In this document: piece by piece, positions 8,620-16,684 of the stretch | Layout of the letters: every line of letters begins with the position of its first letter | How positions within the stretch are numbered: the first letter of the stretch is position 1 | Assembly (NCBI GenBank): GCA_964640725.1 | Contig: CAZXIJ010000006.1 | Span: forward strand, 1 to 64,000 | DNA: 64,000 nt | Origin: CALHVX01 sp964640725 | GTDB lineage: Bacteria > Pseudomonadota > Gammaproteobacteria > Pseudomonadales > Azotimanducaceae | Direction: 5' to 3' | Program-made: the position numbers and the translations under genes | Notes under the pieces: generated by a model | Database searches by the model: none | What the model was told of the DNA's origin: nothing | The model's input: the letters and a program-made list of their open reading frames with translations, nothing else

Positions 8620-9606
8620 TCAGGCCTTGTCCGACTCAAAGAGCTCGCGGTTGGCGCGGCGCAGAAACAGCAAGCCGATCCCTGCATTGAACAGCAGGAA
8701 GAAGTTGTGCTGGACGAATCCGAACACAGTCATCTGGGCGGTGTGATCGGGGAAGAGCGTGGGCCACATGGCCACGGCGACTGCCCGAAAAGGGCCGGGG
8801 ATCAGAGTCCCGAAAAAGATCACGGGCAGAAACCCGAGCATATCGGTCAGCGGGATGTCGACGCCGAACAGGGCGGCGGCCTGGGCATAGACCCAAACCG
8901 CAGCCAGCAGCGCCGGCGATCGCATCAGCATGATGGTGAGGTAATAGTGCAGGGGGGCTTCCCGGAAGGCCTTGAGCAGCTGGCCCTCGCGAAGCGTGAA
9001 GCCGCTGAAGCGATCACTGCGAAACAACGTGACCCATGCCAGCAGAAACACGCCGGCGCCGAGCGCGATCCAGGGAATCAGGTGAAACAGTTCCGGCAGG
9101 ATGTCCCAGGCGATAAAGACACCGACGGTGGCCCATAGCAGCAGGTAAAAGAACTCGCAAAACATGATGAACAGCATGCTGCTGCCGACCTGCCAGCCCG
9201 GAACGCCTTCGCGTCGGTTCAGGTAGAGCGCCATGGCGCCCTTGCCGACCTGCTCATTCAGAATCGAGATGATGTAGGTGCTCGCTCGCACCGGCAGCAG
9301 GCTGCTGTAGGACACCCGAGCATTGAACCAGTTGAGCACGCGCCAGAGGATTCCCGTGTCGATGATCAGATAGAACACGGAGTAGGGGATCATCAGCGCC
9401 AGCCAGGCGAGCCAGTTAACCGTGCCGAACACTTCCCCCAGATAGCTGATGACGGTATGCCCTTCGGGGGTGCGACTGGCGATACGGTTGTAGAGGTAGG
9501 CAAAGCAGGCCACCGTAATGATCCACGGCAGCACGCGCTGCCACAGGGGCGCGGGCGGTTTGACAGCGGCCGGCGCGGTGTCAGGTGGGGGCGTGGGCTC
9601 GGACAT
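8620..9606 (-). CDS. Integral membrane protein, lysylphosphatidylglycerol synthase TM-domain type
   Basis: A 328-residue protein with a Pro-rich cytoplasmic N-terminus and about eight membrane segments. The spacing, NEQVGKGAMALYL and the late FFGTLIPGPFRAVA segment resemble the UPF0104/AglD-like transmembrane domain found in MprF and polyprenyl-glycan proteins. I chose ATG 9606 because a strong AAGGAGA ribosome site lies just upstream and the residues ahead of it are not family-like. The start ATG overlaps the stop of the small zinc-ribbon gene (TGATG). Function is unassigned; lipid or glycan handling is inference. Confidence 0.66.
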   Translation of the reverse strand: MSEPTPPPDTAPAAVKPPAPLWQRVLPWIITVACFAYLYNRIASRTPEGHTVISYLGEVFGTVNWLAWLALMIPYSVFYLIIDTGILWRVLNWFNARVSYSSLLPVRASTYIISILNEQVGKGAMALYLNRREGVPGWQVGSSMLFIMFCEFFYLLLWATVGVFIAWDILPELFHLIPWIALGAGVFLLAWVTLFRSDRFSGFTLREGQLLKAFREAPLHYYLTIMLMRSPALLAAVWVYAQAAALFGVDIPLTDMLGFLPVIFFGTLIPGPFRAVAVAMWPTLFPDHTAQMTVFGFVQHNFFLLFNAGIGLLFLRRANRELFESDKA

Positions 9607-9752
9607 CAGATCTCCTTGAGGCGGCGGCAGGCTATCACGATTTGCGGCGGCCCGAACGGCGAGACCGGCGCCCGGCACGCCGGGCATTTGCGCAGGGTCA
9701 GCGCCAAAAAACGCTCGCCGCAGGACTGGCACTGGTAGATTTTGCCGGGCAC
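9606..9752 (-). CDS. Small zinc-ribbon protein
   Basis: A 48-residue reading frame from GTG 9752 carries YQCQSCGERFLALTLRKCPAC, i.e. two CxxC knuckles 11 residues apart. This is the spacing of a rubredoxin-like or FmdB-like zinc ribbon. The stop overlaps the ATG of the downstream membrane-protein gene, which supports real translation. The start is uncertain: the frame stays open to an ATG at 9842, but that would run into the divergent aldolase gene. It may bind zinc and act as a protein-interaction module. Confidence 0.5.
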   Translation of the reverse strand: MPGKIYQCQSCGERFLALTLRKCPACRAPVSPFGPPQIVIACRRLKEI

Positions 9753-9810
9753 AGGCTGATTCGGGTGAGGGTCGCGGGCTAGAATGGGTCCGTTATTGTA
9801 GGAGAATCTT

Positions 9811-10584
9811 ATGGCCGCAAATCCCGATCTAGAACTCCCCAACGTGAAAGACCAGGTCAGCGCCGAGGAATGGCAGGTTCGTCAGGACCTGGCAGGCCTG
9901 TACCGGCTCATCGCCCATCACGGCTGGGACGACATGCTGTTTACGCACCTGTCCGCCCGGGTGCCGGGGCCGGAGCATCACTTTCTGCTGAATCCCCTGG
10001 GCCTGATGTTTGATGAGGTGACCGCCTCGAGCCTGGTCAAGGTGGATTCCGACGGTCAGAAGGTGCTGGAAAGCCCCTATGACATTAACCCCGCCGGCTT
10101 CACGATTCACTCCGCGGTGCACATGGCGCGGGACGATGCGCACTGCGTCATGCACCTGCATACCGATGACGGGGTTGCGGTTGCAGCTCAGGAAGGCGGT
10201 TTGCGCCCGATCACCCAGCACGCGATGCAGGTGGGCGAAATTGCCTACCACGAGTACGAAGGCGTGGCTCTGGATCTGGACGAGCGCGAGCGGCTGGTGC
10301 GCGACCTGGGCGACAAGCAGTTCATGATTCTGCGCAACCACGGCACCATGACGGTAGGCAACACCTGCGCGGACGCCTACATGGCCATGTACTACCTGGA
10401 ACGCGCGTGCTCGATGCAGATCCGCGCACTCAGCGGTGGCGTTGCGATTGCCGAGCCGCCCCAGGGCAGCGCCGAGAAGGCAGCGGCCCAGAGCGAGATA
10501 CTGTTCAACGGCGGGGTCGGGCCCCTGGCCTGGCAGGCGCTGATGCGCAAGATGGACCGCCTCGACCCGTCATTTCGCCACTAG
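9811..10584 (+). CDS. Class II aldolase/adducin family protein
   Basis: A 257-residue member of the fuculose-phosphate aldolase/adducin family. The fold markers are SARVPGPEHHFLLNPLG near residue 50 and the zinc-ligand region CVMHLHTDDG with its HxH pair, followed by a later His in LRNHGTMTVG. Class II aldolases cleave or form C-C bonds using a metal-stabilised enolate, but many bacterial homologues have no known substrate. The start is well supported by TAGGAGAATCTT ahead of ATG 9811. It converges on the MscS gene, with one base between the stops. Confidence 0.87.
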   Translation: MAANPDLELPNVKDQVSAEEWQVRQDLAGLYRLIAHHGWDDMLFTHLSARVPGPEHHFLLNPLGLMFDEVTASSLVKVDSDGQKVLESPYDINPAGFTIHSAVHMARDDAHCVMHLHTDDGVAVAAQEGGLRPITQHAMQVGEIAYHEYEGVALDLDERERLVRDLGDKQFMILRNHGTMTVGNTCADAYMAMYYLERACSMQIRALSGGVAIAEPPQGSAEKAAAQSEILFNGGVGPLAWQALMRKMDRLDPSFRH

Positions 10585-10585
10585 C

Positions 10586-11428
10586 CTATTGACGGTTTGA
10601 GGCCTGATGCAGGTGAACATCCTGCTGCGGGTAGGGAATCGAGATGCCTTCGGCATCAAAGGCAAGCTTGACCCGTTCGATCAGGTCGAAGCGAAAGCCC
10701 CAGTAGTCCGAGGCCTGGACCCAGGTGCGGGTGGTGATGTTGACGCTGCTGTCGGCCAGCTCCGAGATCACGATGAGCGGTGCCGGGTCGTCCTGGCTGC
10801 GCTCGTCCTCATGGATCAGTCGTTCCAGCACAGCCTTCGCTCGCTTTAGATCGTCGTCGTAGCCAATGCCGAACACCAGATCGACTCGGCGCCGGTCCTC
10901 GGCAGAGAAGTTGGTGATGTTGTCGTTGGCGAGCGGGCCATTGGGCACGATGATGCGTTTGTTGTCTGGCGTCTTCATGATGGTGTTGAAAATCAGAATC
11001 TCCTTCACCGTACCGGCAACGCCTTGGGCTTCGATGAAATCGCCCACCCGGAACGGCCGAAACAGCAGGATCAGCACGCCGCCAGCGAAGTTCGCCAGGC
11101 TGCCCTGGAGCGCGAGGCCGATGGCGAGCCCTGCAGCGCCCAGTACGGCGACGAAAGAGGTGGTCGCGATACCGATCATCGATGCGACGCTGATCAGCAG
11201 CAGCGCCTTCAGGCCCATGCTTAACAGGCTCAACAGAAAGCGTGACAGCGTGGCGTCGGCGCTGCCGCGCTGCAGGCCCGCTTCGACGACCTTCACGATC
11301 CGCCGGACCACCCACCAGCCAACGACCAGGACCAGCACCGCGAGGAACAGCTGGGGCAGGAACACCAGCAGTTTCTCGAGGGCGGTATCGTATAGCGATT
11401 GGAGCTGGTCCGGAGACAACTTGTCCAT
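10586..11428 (-). CDS. mscS: Small-conductance mechanosensitive channel, MscS family
   Basis: A 280-residue MscS-type channel close to the E. coli length. Three N-terminal membrane segments are followed by the pore helix LQGSLANFAGGVLILLFRPF and the beta-domain signature VGDFIEAQGVAGTVKEI. IIVPNGPLANDNITNFS then matches the cytoplasmic vestibule. MscS opens under membrane tension to release solutes after osmotic downshift. I took ATG 11428 because the family N-terminus (helix TM1) begins just after it. It diverges from the nitroreductase gene across about 110 bases. Confidence 0.9.
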   Translation of the reverse strand: MDKLSPDQLQSLYDTALEKLLVFLPQLFLAVLVLVVGWWVVRRIVKVVEAGLQRGSADATLSRFLLSLLSMGLKALLLISVASMIGIATTSFVAVLGAAGLAIGLALQGSLANFAGGVLILLFRPFRVGDFIEAQGVAGTVKEILIFNTIMKTPDNKRIIVPNGPLANDNITNFSAEDRRRVDLVFGIGYDDDLKRAKAVLERLIHEDERSQDDPAPLIVISELADSSVNITTRTWVQASDYWGFRFDLIERVKLAFDAEGISIPYPQQDVHLHQASNRQ

Positions 11429-11540
11429 TGGGGGGCTCTCGGTCTGGAGGAAGCGCAAAAGCTTAGCGGCTGTGTGCCCGGAAATGAACGAATTGGGTCT
11501 CGCCGCGCTAACATGACGGAAAAGAAGAAAGGAACTTGCC

Positions 11541-12200
11541 ATGAAAGTCTCTGAAGCGGTCGCCGCGCGGCGCTCAATCCGTGCCTTTACGGACGAGGCC
11601 ATCGAGCCCGCGCTGATCGAGTCCTTGCTGGAGCGTTCGGCCCGGGCACCCTCGGGCGGTAACCTGCAACCCTGGCGGATTCGGGTCGTCATGGGCAGCG
11701 CCCGGGACCGTTTTCTGACTCACCTGGAAAGCAGCCAACTCGAGGATCGTCCGGAATACGCGGTCTACCCCAAAGACCTGAAGAGCCCCTACCGCGACAC
11801 GCGTTTTCAGGTCGGCGAGGACATGTACGCGCTGCTTGGGATTCCGCGGGAAGACAAGGCTGCACGCTTCGCGCACCTGGCGCGCAACTACCGGTTCTTT
11901 GATGCGCCGGTCGGTCTCTTCTGCTTCGTTGATCGGCAGATGGGGCCGCCGCAATGGTCGGACCTGGGCATGTTCCTGCAGACCTTCATGCTGCTGGCGC
12001 AGGAAGAGGGCCTGGACACTTGCGCGCAGGAAGCCTGGGCCATGCGTGCACAGACCGTCGCAGCGTTCTTTGACGTCGACGATGACTGGATGCTGTTCTC
12101 CGGTATGGCCATTGGCCATCGGGACCAAGCGGCTCCGGTGAACGATCTGGTCTCGCAGCGGTTGCCGCTGGCGGATTGGGCCACGGTAGTCACGGAATAG
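11541..12200 (+). CDS. Nitroreductase-family FMN oxidoreductase
   Basis: A 219-residue nitroreductase-fold flavoprotein. The N-terminal FMN-binding signature ARRSIRAFTDE is followed by RAPSGGNLQPWRI, both hallmarks of the NfsB/BluB-like family. Such enzymes reduce nitro compounds, quinones or enones with NAD(P)H. AAGGAACTTGCC precedes ATG 11541 and fits a ribosome site. It lies 14 bases before the acyl-CoA dehydrogenase gene, so the pair is probably co-transcribed; the physiological substrate is unknown. Confidence 0.88.
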   Translation: MKVSEAVAARRSIRAFTDEAIEPALIESLLERSARAPSGGNLQPWRIRVVMGSARDRFLTHLESSQLEDRPEYAVYPKDLKSPYRDTRFQVGEDMYALLGIPREDKAARFAHLARNYRFFDAPVGLFCFVDRQMGPPQWSDLGMFLQTFMLLAQEEGLDTCAQEAWAMRAQTVAAFFDVDDDWMLFSGMAIGHRDQAAPVNDLVSQRLPLADWATVVTE

Positions 12201-12214
12201 GGGAGCGACAGAAG

Positions 12215-13375
12215 ATGGCCATTGACGCAACAGAGCTCAAGGAAATCCGGCAGTCCGTGCGGCAACTGTGCCTGAGCTACGGCGAGGATTACTGGTTGGA
12301 GCTGGATCGAACCCGCGGTTACCCCACAGAGTTTGTCGCCGAGCTGACCCGCTCCGGCTTTTTGACGGTGCTGATTCCCGAAGAGTACGGTGGGGCCGGC
12401 CTTGGCGTGCTGGAAGCGTCGGCAGTCATGGAAGAGGTGTGTCGCGCCGGGGCGCATGCCGGTGCCTGCCACGCCCAGATGTACGTGATGGGCTCCGTGC
12501 TGCGGCACGGCAGCGACGAGCAGAAGCAGTACTACCTGCCCAGGATCGCGGCGGGTGAGCTGCGCCTGCAGAGCTTTGGCGTGACCGAGCCGACCACCGG
12601 CACAGATACCACCAGCCTGAAGACGGTGGCGCGCAAGGACGGCGACGGCTATCGCATCAACGGTCAGAAAGTCTGGATCAGCCGCATCGAGCACTCGGAC
12701 CTGATGGTCTTGCTGGCTCGCACCAAGTCCCAGGCCGAAGCGACGCGCAAGACCGACGGCCTGAGCGCGTTTCTGGTGGACGTGAAGGCGGCGGTCGGCA
12801 ACGGCCTGACCATCAAGCCCATCGAGTCCATGATCAACCATCACAGCTGCGAGCTGTTCTTTGACGATCTGTACCTGCCGGCCGACAGTTTGCTCGGTGA
12901 AGAGCACAAGGGCTTTAAGGTGATTCTGGACGGCATGAACGCCGAGCGCATCCTGATCGCTGCAGAGTGCGTTGGCGATGGCCGCTACTTTATCGACAAG
13001 GCGAGCAGCTACGCCAAAGAGCGCGAAGTTTTCGGGCGGCCCATTGGCCAAAACCAGGGCGTGCAGTTTCCCATTGCGCGCTGCCATGCGGAGATCGAAG
13101 CGGCGTCGCTGATGGTCGATAAGGCGGCGCGCATGTTCGATGCGGGCGAGCCCTGTGGCGCCGAAGCCAACATGTCCAAGATGCTGGCGTCAGAAGCGTC
13201 CTGGCGTGCGGGCGATGTGTGCATGCAGACCCATGGGGGGTTCGCCTTCGCGAAGGAATACCACATCGAGCGCAAGTTCCGGGAGACTCGGCTGTACCAG
13301 ATTGCGCCGATCTCGACGAACCTGATCCTCTCTTACATTGGCGAGCACGTGCTGGGCATGCCTCGCTCGTATTGA
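12215..13375 (+). CDS. Acyl-CoA dehydrogenase
   Basis: A 386-residue FAD enzyme of the acyl-CoA dehydrogenase family. Visible markers are IPEEYGGAGLG (N-terminal domain), FGVTEPTTGTDTTSLKT (FAD/substrate contact loop), GYRINGQKVWIS (central beta domain), and the C-terminal helix bundle with MQTHGGFAFAKEYHIERKFRE. It introduces the alpha-beta double bond of an acyl-CoA during fatty-acid, branched-chain or steroid side-chain oxidation. GGGGAGCGACAG lies ahead of ATG 12215. Chain-length preference cannot be judged. Confidence 0.93.
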   Translation: MAIDATELKEIRQSVRQLCLSYGEDYWLELDRTRGYPTEFVAELTRSGFLTVLIPEEYGGAGLGVLEASAVMEEVCRAGAHAGACHAQMYVMGSVLRHGSDEQKQYYLPRIAAGELRLQSFGVTEPTTGTDTTSLKTVARKDGDGYRINGQKVWISRIEHSDLMVLLARTKSQAEATRKTDGLSAFLVDVKAAVGNGLTIKPIESMINHHSCELFFDDLYLPADSLLGEEHKGFKVILDGMNAERILIAAECVGDGRYFIDKASSYAKEREVFGRPIGQNQGVQFPIARCHAEIEAASLMVDKAARMFDAGEPCGAEANMSKMLASEASWRAGDVCMQTHGGFAFAKEYHIERKFRETRLYQIAPISTNLILSYIGEHVLGMPRSY

Positions 13376-13390
13376 GCACGAAGCCGGCGA

Positions 13391-13417
13391 ACGCCACGGC
13401 TACTCCGTCCGTGGCGT
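13391..13417. terminator. Hairpin between convergent genes, probable bidirectional terminator
   Basis: ACGCCACGG (13391-13399) and CCGTGGCGT (13409-13417) form a perfect nine-base-pair stem with a nine-base loop. The hairpin lies just after the acyl-CoA dehydrogenase stop and covers the stop of the convergent membrane-protein gene. There is no clear T-run on either side, so it may be a Rho-assisted or weak terminator. Confidence 0.5.
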
Positions 13418-13852
13418 GCTCACCCGCTCGCTCTGCGGCGCCTGTCCAAACAGCGGCTTGGCCTTCCACAGCAGCCAGGTCAGATAGCTGAACGCCACAA
13501 AAATTGCGATGGCGACGATCGGGCCGCCGCCCCGTCCATCGCCGTCAGCCGGTCCTTCCAGAAAGTTAAAGACCAGCATCGCCACCGCAATCTGCGCGCA
13601 GTAGATGGCTGCCCAGGGCCAGAGCCAGGACTTCATTTTCCACAAGCCGTAGCTGCCAGCGGCGTAGATGGCCCAGTGAATGGGCTCGGTCAGCTTGGCG
13701 GGCCACCCCGTAAGGGTGAATCCGAACCAGACCTCCTCCCATCGTTCCATGGGTTTCCAGAAGATGTCCCAGGGCATGTACACGAAGGTCATGTAGAGGC
13801 AGAAAAACCATATGCCGTTCAGCCACCAGGGGCGTTTCTGTAGGCTTTGCAA
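13400..13852 (-). CDS. Small membrane protein of unknown function
   Basis: A 150-residue protein with four hydrophobic segments, rich in Trp and Phe (KRPWWLNGIWFFCLYMTF at the N-terminus), and a polar Arg/Ser/Thr tail. I do not recognise a family. The start is TTG 13852, only three bases after the GNAT stop; no better start lies nearby, so translation is probably coupled to the acetyltransferase gene upstream. A perfect hairpin covers the 3' end. Confidence 0.62.
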   Translation of the reverse strand: MQSLQKRPWWLNGIWFFCLYMTFVYMPWDIFWKPMERWEEVWFGFTLTGWPAKLTEPIHWAIYAAGSYGLWKMKSWLWPWAAIYCAQIAVAMLVFNFLEGPADGDGRGGGPIVAIAIFVAFSYLTWLLWKAKPLFGQAPQSERVSTPRTE

Positions 13853-13855
13853 GGA

Positions 13856-14455
13856 TCAGCTCCGTTTCGAGTCACTGGGGCTGGGTTTGGATGCCCGGAC
13901 CGTTCGGGTCACCACCCACTTGCGCTTGCCGATTAATCGCTCGCGCTTGAAACCCTGGTGCTCGAAGGTCGACAGCGCGCCGTTAAACAGAAAGGCCGGA
14001 GCGGCCTTGTGGCCGTCGGTGTCGTCCGGATACGCCTCGATGCGGCCGCCGCCCAGGCTCTTGATCTGTTCTATGGCGCCCCTGAGCGCCGCCGTCGCCA
14101 CGCCCTTGCCGCGATGCCCTTTGCCCGCAAAGAAGCAGGTGATCCGCCAATCGGGAAGGGCCGGATCCGTCGCCAGATAGGCGCGCTGATTGTGAATGCG
14201 CGGGAGCTCTGCCGGCGACCCGAACTGGCACCAGCCGACGCAGGCTTCGCCCTGATACACAAGCGCCGCATGCGCTCGCCCTTCGCGAACCAGGCACTCC
14301 TTCGCCTGCCGCCGGGCGGCGGCGTCCTCATCCCCAGGCTTGCGGTGATACCACATGCACCAGCACCCGCCCCAGACCCCGTTGTTGGCCTCCACGATCG
14401 CCGCAAAGTCCGCCCAGGTCCCCGAATCCAGCCCCCGCACCTCGTATCTATTCAT
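13856..14455 (-). CDS. GNAT-family N-acetyltransferase
   Basis: A 199-residue GNAT protein. The acetyl-CoA pyrophosphate loop appears as FFAGKGHRGKGVATAALRGA (Q/RxxGxG/A type) at about residues 117-136, after an N-terminal half with paired Trp/Cys residues (GVWGGCWCMWYHRKPG). The latter is typical of a GNAT subgroup often annotated only as N-acetyltransferase. ATG 14455 is chosen because the preceding in-frame residues are low-complexity. The acceptor is unknown. A striking inverted repeat lies just upstream, between this gene and the phosphatase gene. Confidence 0.82.
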   Translation of the reverse strand: MNRYEVRGLDSGTWADFAAIVEANNGVWGGCWCMWYHRKPGDEDAAARRQAKECLVREGRAHAALVYQGEACVGWCQFGSPAELPRIHNQRAYLATDPALPDWRITCFFAGKGHRGKGVATAALRGAIEQIKSLGGGRIEAYPDDTDGHKAAPAFLFNGALSTFEHQGFKRERLIGKRKWVVTRTVRASKPSPSDSKRS

Positions 14456-14514
14456 ACCACCTCCCCAATCACCTCGAAGACAACCGCCCCAACCAGATGG
14501 CGCTCTTCCTCTTA

Positions 14515-14585
14515 AGGTGGCCAACCCCGTCCCGAGCGCGTCAAAGAGGCAGCCGCCGAAGTGCTCGGGACGGGGTTGGCCACCT
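14515..14585. repeat. Perfect 23-bp inverted repeat with 25-base spacer
   Basis: The arm at 14515-14537 begins AGGTGGCCAACCCCGTCC, and the arm at 14563-14585 is its exact reverse complement; a 25-base spacer separates them. The right arm includes part of the TAG stop of the histidine-phosphatase gene (14584-14586). In RNA it would fold into a very stable hairpin between two same-strand genes. It could be an mRNA-stabilising or terminating structure, or a REP/BIME-like mobile palindrome. I saw no second copy in the window. Confidence 0.85.
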
Positions 14586-15279
14586 AAGTCATCGCACTAT
14601 CCCCGTCGATCCCCGCCAGGTGACGGATCTCGTTGAAGGACAACACCCGGCCTTTGCCTTCGTGAAAGACCAGGCGGCTCAGGGAACCGTTTTCTGCGCC
14701 GACGAAGGCGAACGGGCGAGCCTGGCTGAGCGTCGCGAGGATGTTGGCGATGATGCCGCCATGCACGAATGCGACGACGCGTTGGTCCGGGTGACGGGTG
14801 ACGATACGGTCAATCGCGGCACTGGTGCGGGCTGTGAGCACCTCGTGGGACTCGGCGCCGGGGATCAGGTCCCAGCGTTCCTCGGCCTGGACCCGCAGAT
14901 ACACCGGATCCTGTTCGTGGGCCTTCATACGCAGGGTGCCGCCTTCCCACTCGCCCAGCAGCACTTCCCGCAGGTCGGGCTCGATAGCGGGCCGATAGCC
15001 TTTGCGAGCGCACAGCGGAGCCGCGGTTTCTGCGGTGCGCCGCAGGTTGGTGACATACAGCGCATCGATGATTTCGTCCTGCAGCAGGTCAGCGACGCGC
15101 TCGGCCTGGGCGCGGCCGTTGGCGTGCAGCTCCGGGTCGCCGTGACCGTCCACCAGCGGAAAGGGGTTGTCAGCCGTCGCGGCGCGTGACTCCCCGTGTC
15201 GGACCAGCCACAGTTCGGTGGCGCCGGCGGGGCGGGTAAAACGGGTCTGGCGGTATTCCGTGGGTTTGCTGTCGGTCAT
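14584..15279 (-). CDS. Histidine phosphatase family protein
   Basis: A 231-residue member of the phosphoglycerate-mutase-like superfamily. The catalytic RHG motif lies in LWLVRHGES, followed by LHANGRAQAERVADLL and LRRTAETAAP (phosphate-pocket Arg), with the second catalytic His in VVAFVHGGIIANI. Enzymes of this group dephosphorylate sugars, nucleotides or cobalamin precursors through a phospho-histidine. The start at 15279 skips 15 residues of unlikely N-terminal extension. It diverges from the MFS gene. Confidence 0.88.
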   Translation of the reverse strand: MTDSKPTEYRQTRFTRPAGATELWLVRHGESRAATADNPFPLVDGHGDPELHANGRAQAERVADLLQDEIIDALYVTNLRRTAETAAPLCARKGYRPAIEPDLREVLLGEWEGGTLRMKAHEQDPVYLRVQAEERWDLIPGAESHEVLTARTSAAIDRIVTRHPDQRVVAFVHGGIIANILATLSQARPFAFVGAENGSLSRLVFHEGKGRVLSFNEIRHLAGIDGDSAMT

Positions 15280-15370
15280 TGCTACTTCAAACTTTTTCCG
15301 TTGTCCATGTGGGCGCGGTCCCATCCATGCTTTAGCATCAGGCGCTGTTGCGGGGGCAAGGGGAACACGA

Positions 15371-16657
15371 TTGGCCGATCATAGCGGTTCGATGGCGCCA
15401 GCGCCGGGGATCTTCAGCGAGTCCACCAGACGCTACGCCCTCGGGGTGCTGGTGGTGGTCTACACCTTCAATTTTGTCGACCGGCAGATCCTGTCGATCC
15501 TGATCGAGCCCATTAAAGCGGACCTGGGGCTGAGCGATACGCAGCTCGGCTTCATCTCGGGCTTCGGCTTCGCCTTTATCTACGCCACCCTTGGCATCCC
15601 CATTGCCCGCTACGCGGACCGCGGCAACCGCCGCAACCTGATTGCCGTGGCGCTGGCAATCTGGAGTGCTTTCACAGCGTTCTCTGGCCTGGCGATGAAC
15701 TTCTGGCAAATGCTGGCTGCACGCGTCGGTGTCGCTGTGGGCGAGGCCGGATGCAGCCCGCCAGCGCACAGCATGATTGCCGACTACTTTCCGGCCAATC
15801 GCCGGGCGACAGCCCTGGGTATCTACAGTCTCGGCATTCCCTTCGGGATTCTGTTCGGTTTCGTGGCCGGTGGCTGGATGAACGATGTCGTCGGGTGGCG
15901 CTACGCGTTTTTTCTGGTCGGTATTCCCGGGCTCGTGCTTGCGGTGCTGGTGCGGCTGTCTCTGCGGGAACCGCCCCGGGGCATGGCCGAGGGCAAGGTG
16001 CTGGAAGGTGACCAACCGAGCATCAAAGAGACGTTCAGAGCGCTCTGGGCCAAGCGCGCCTTTCGTCACTTGTCCGTGGGCGGCGGCCTGACGGCCTTCG
16101 TAGGCTACGGCGTGACGACATTTTTTCCGTCTTACCTGATTCGATCCTTCGAGATGACCACGACCGAGGTCGGCACCTATCTGGGTCTGATCCTGGGCAT
16201 TCCTGGCGGTATCGGAATTGCTCTGGGCGGCTACCTGGCAGACCGTTTTGGTGCCAGGGACACGCGCTGGTATCTGTGGATCGTGACCGTCGCGTTGCTG
16301 CTGTCGCTGCCTTTCGCGGTTTACGCCTACCTGGCTGACAGCGCCTATGTCGCCCTGTCGGCCCTGGTGATTCCGGTCATGCTGGGCAACTTTTACCAGG
16401 CCACCACTTTCTCTCAGGTGCAGGGCCTGGTGGGGCTGCGGATGCGGGCCGTGTCGGCCGCCGTGTTGCTGTTCATCCTGAACATCATCGGCCTGGGCCT
16501 GGGGCCCCAGTTCGTGGGCTGGCTGAGCGATCAGCTGGCGCCCAGCTACGGCATGGAGAGCATGCGCTATGCGCTGCTGATCGCCGGCCTGTTTAACATC
16601 TGGGCCGCTTTCCACTACTACATGGCGGGGCGGCACCTGCCGAACGATCTGGAGTAG
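15371..16657 (+). CDS. MFS transporter, Spinster-like
   Basis: A 428-residue, 12-segment major facilitator transporter. The N-terminus YALGVLVVVYTFNFVDRQIL, the loop 2-3 region ARYADRGNRR and motif RVGVAVGEAGCSPPAHSMI are typical of the Spinster-like/hexuronate branch found in many CoA-catabolic clusters. I chose TTG 15371 because AAGGGG sits seven bases upstream; the in-frame ATG at 15392 has no visible ribosome site. A second, related transporter gene starts at 63474. The substrate is unknown, possibly a lipid or aromatic acid. Confidence 0.85.
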   Translation: MADHSGSMAPAPGIFSESTRRYALGVLVVVYTFNFVDRQILSILIEPIKADLGLSDTQLGFISGFGFAFIYATLGIPIARYADRGNRRNLIAVALAIWSAFTAFSGLAMNFWQMLAARVGVAVGEAGCSPPAHSMIADYFPANRRATALGIYSLGIPFGILFGFVAGGWMNDVVGWRYAFFLVGIPGLVLAVLVRLSLREPPRGMAEGKVLEGDQPSIKETFRALWAKRAFRHLSVGGGLTAFVGYGVTTFFPSYLIRSFEMTTTEVGTYLGLILGIPGGIGIALGGYLADRFGARDTRWYLWIVTVALLLSLPFAVYAYLADSAYVALSALVIPVMLGNFYQATTFSQVQGLVGLRMRAVSAAVLLFILNIIGLGLGPQFVGWLSDQLAPSYGMESMRYALLIAGLFNIWAAFHYYMAGRHLPNDLE

Positions 16658-16684
16658 GATCTACCAGACAGAAGAGGGGACCCT

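Noticed and set aside
13853..13858. TGA between the GNAT gene and the small membrane protein as a second selenocysteine codon (same frame)
   Set aside because: The GNAT protein is complete before the TGA, the sequence after it starts a new membrane protein, and no redox motif surrounds the codon.
14515..14585. Inverted repeat as the ends of an insertion sequence
   Set aside because: Only 25 bases lie between the arms, so there is no room for a transposase, and no transposase gene is nearby.
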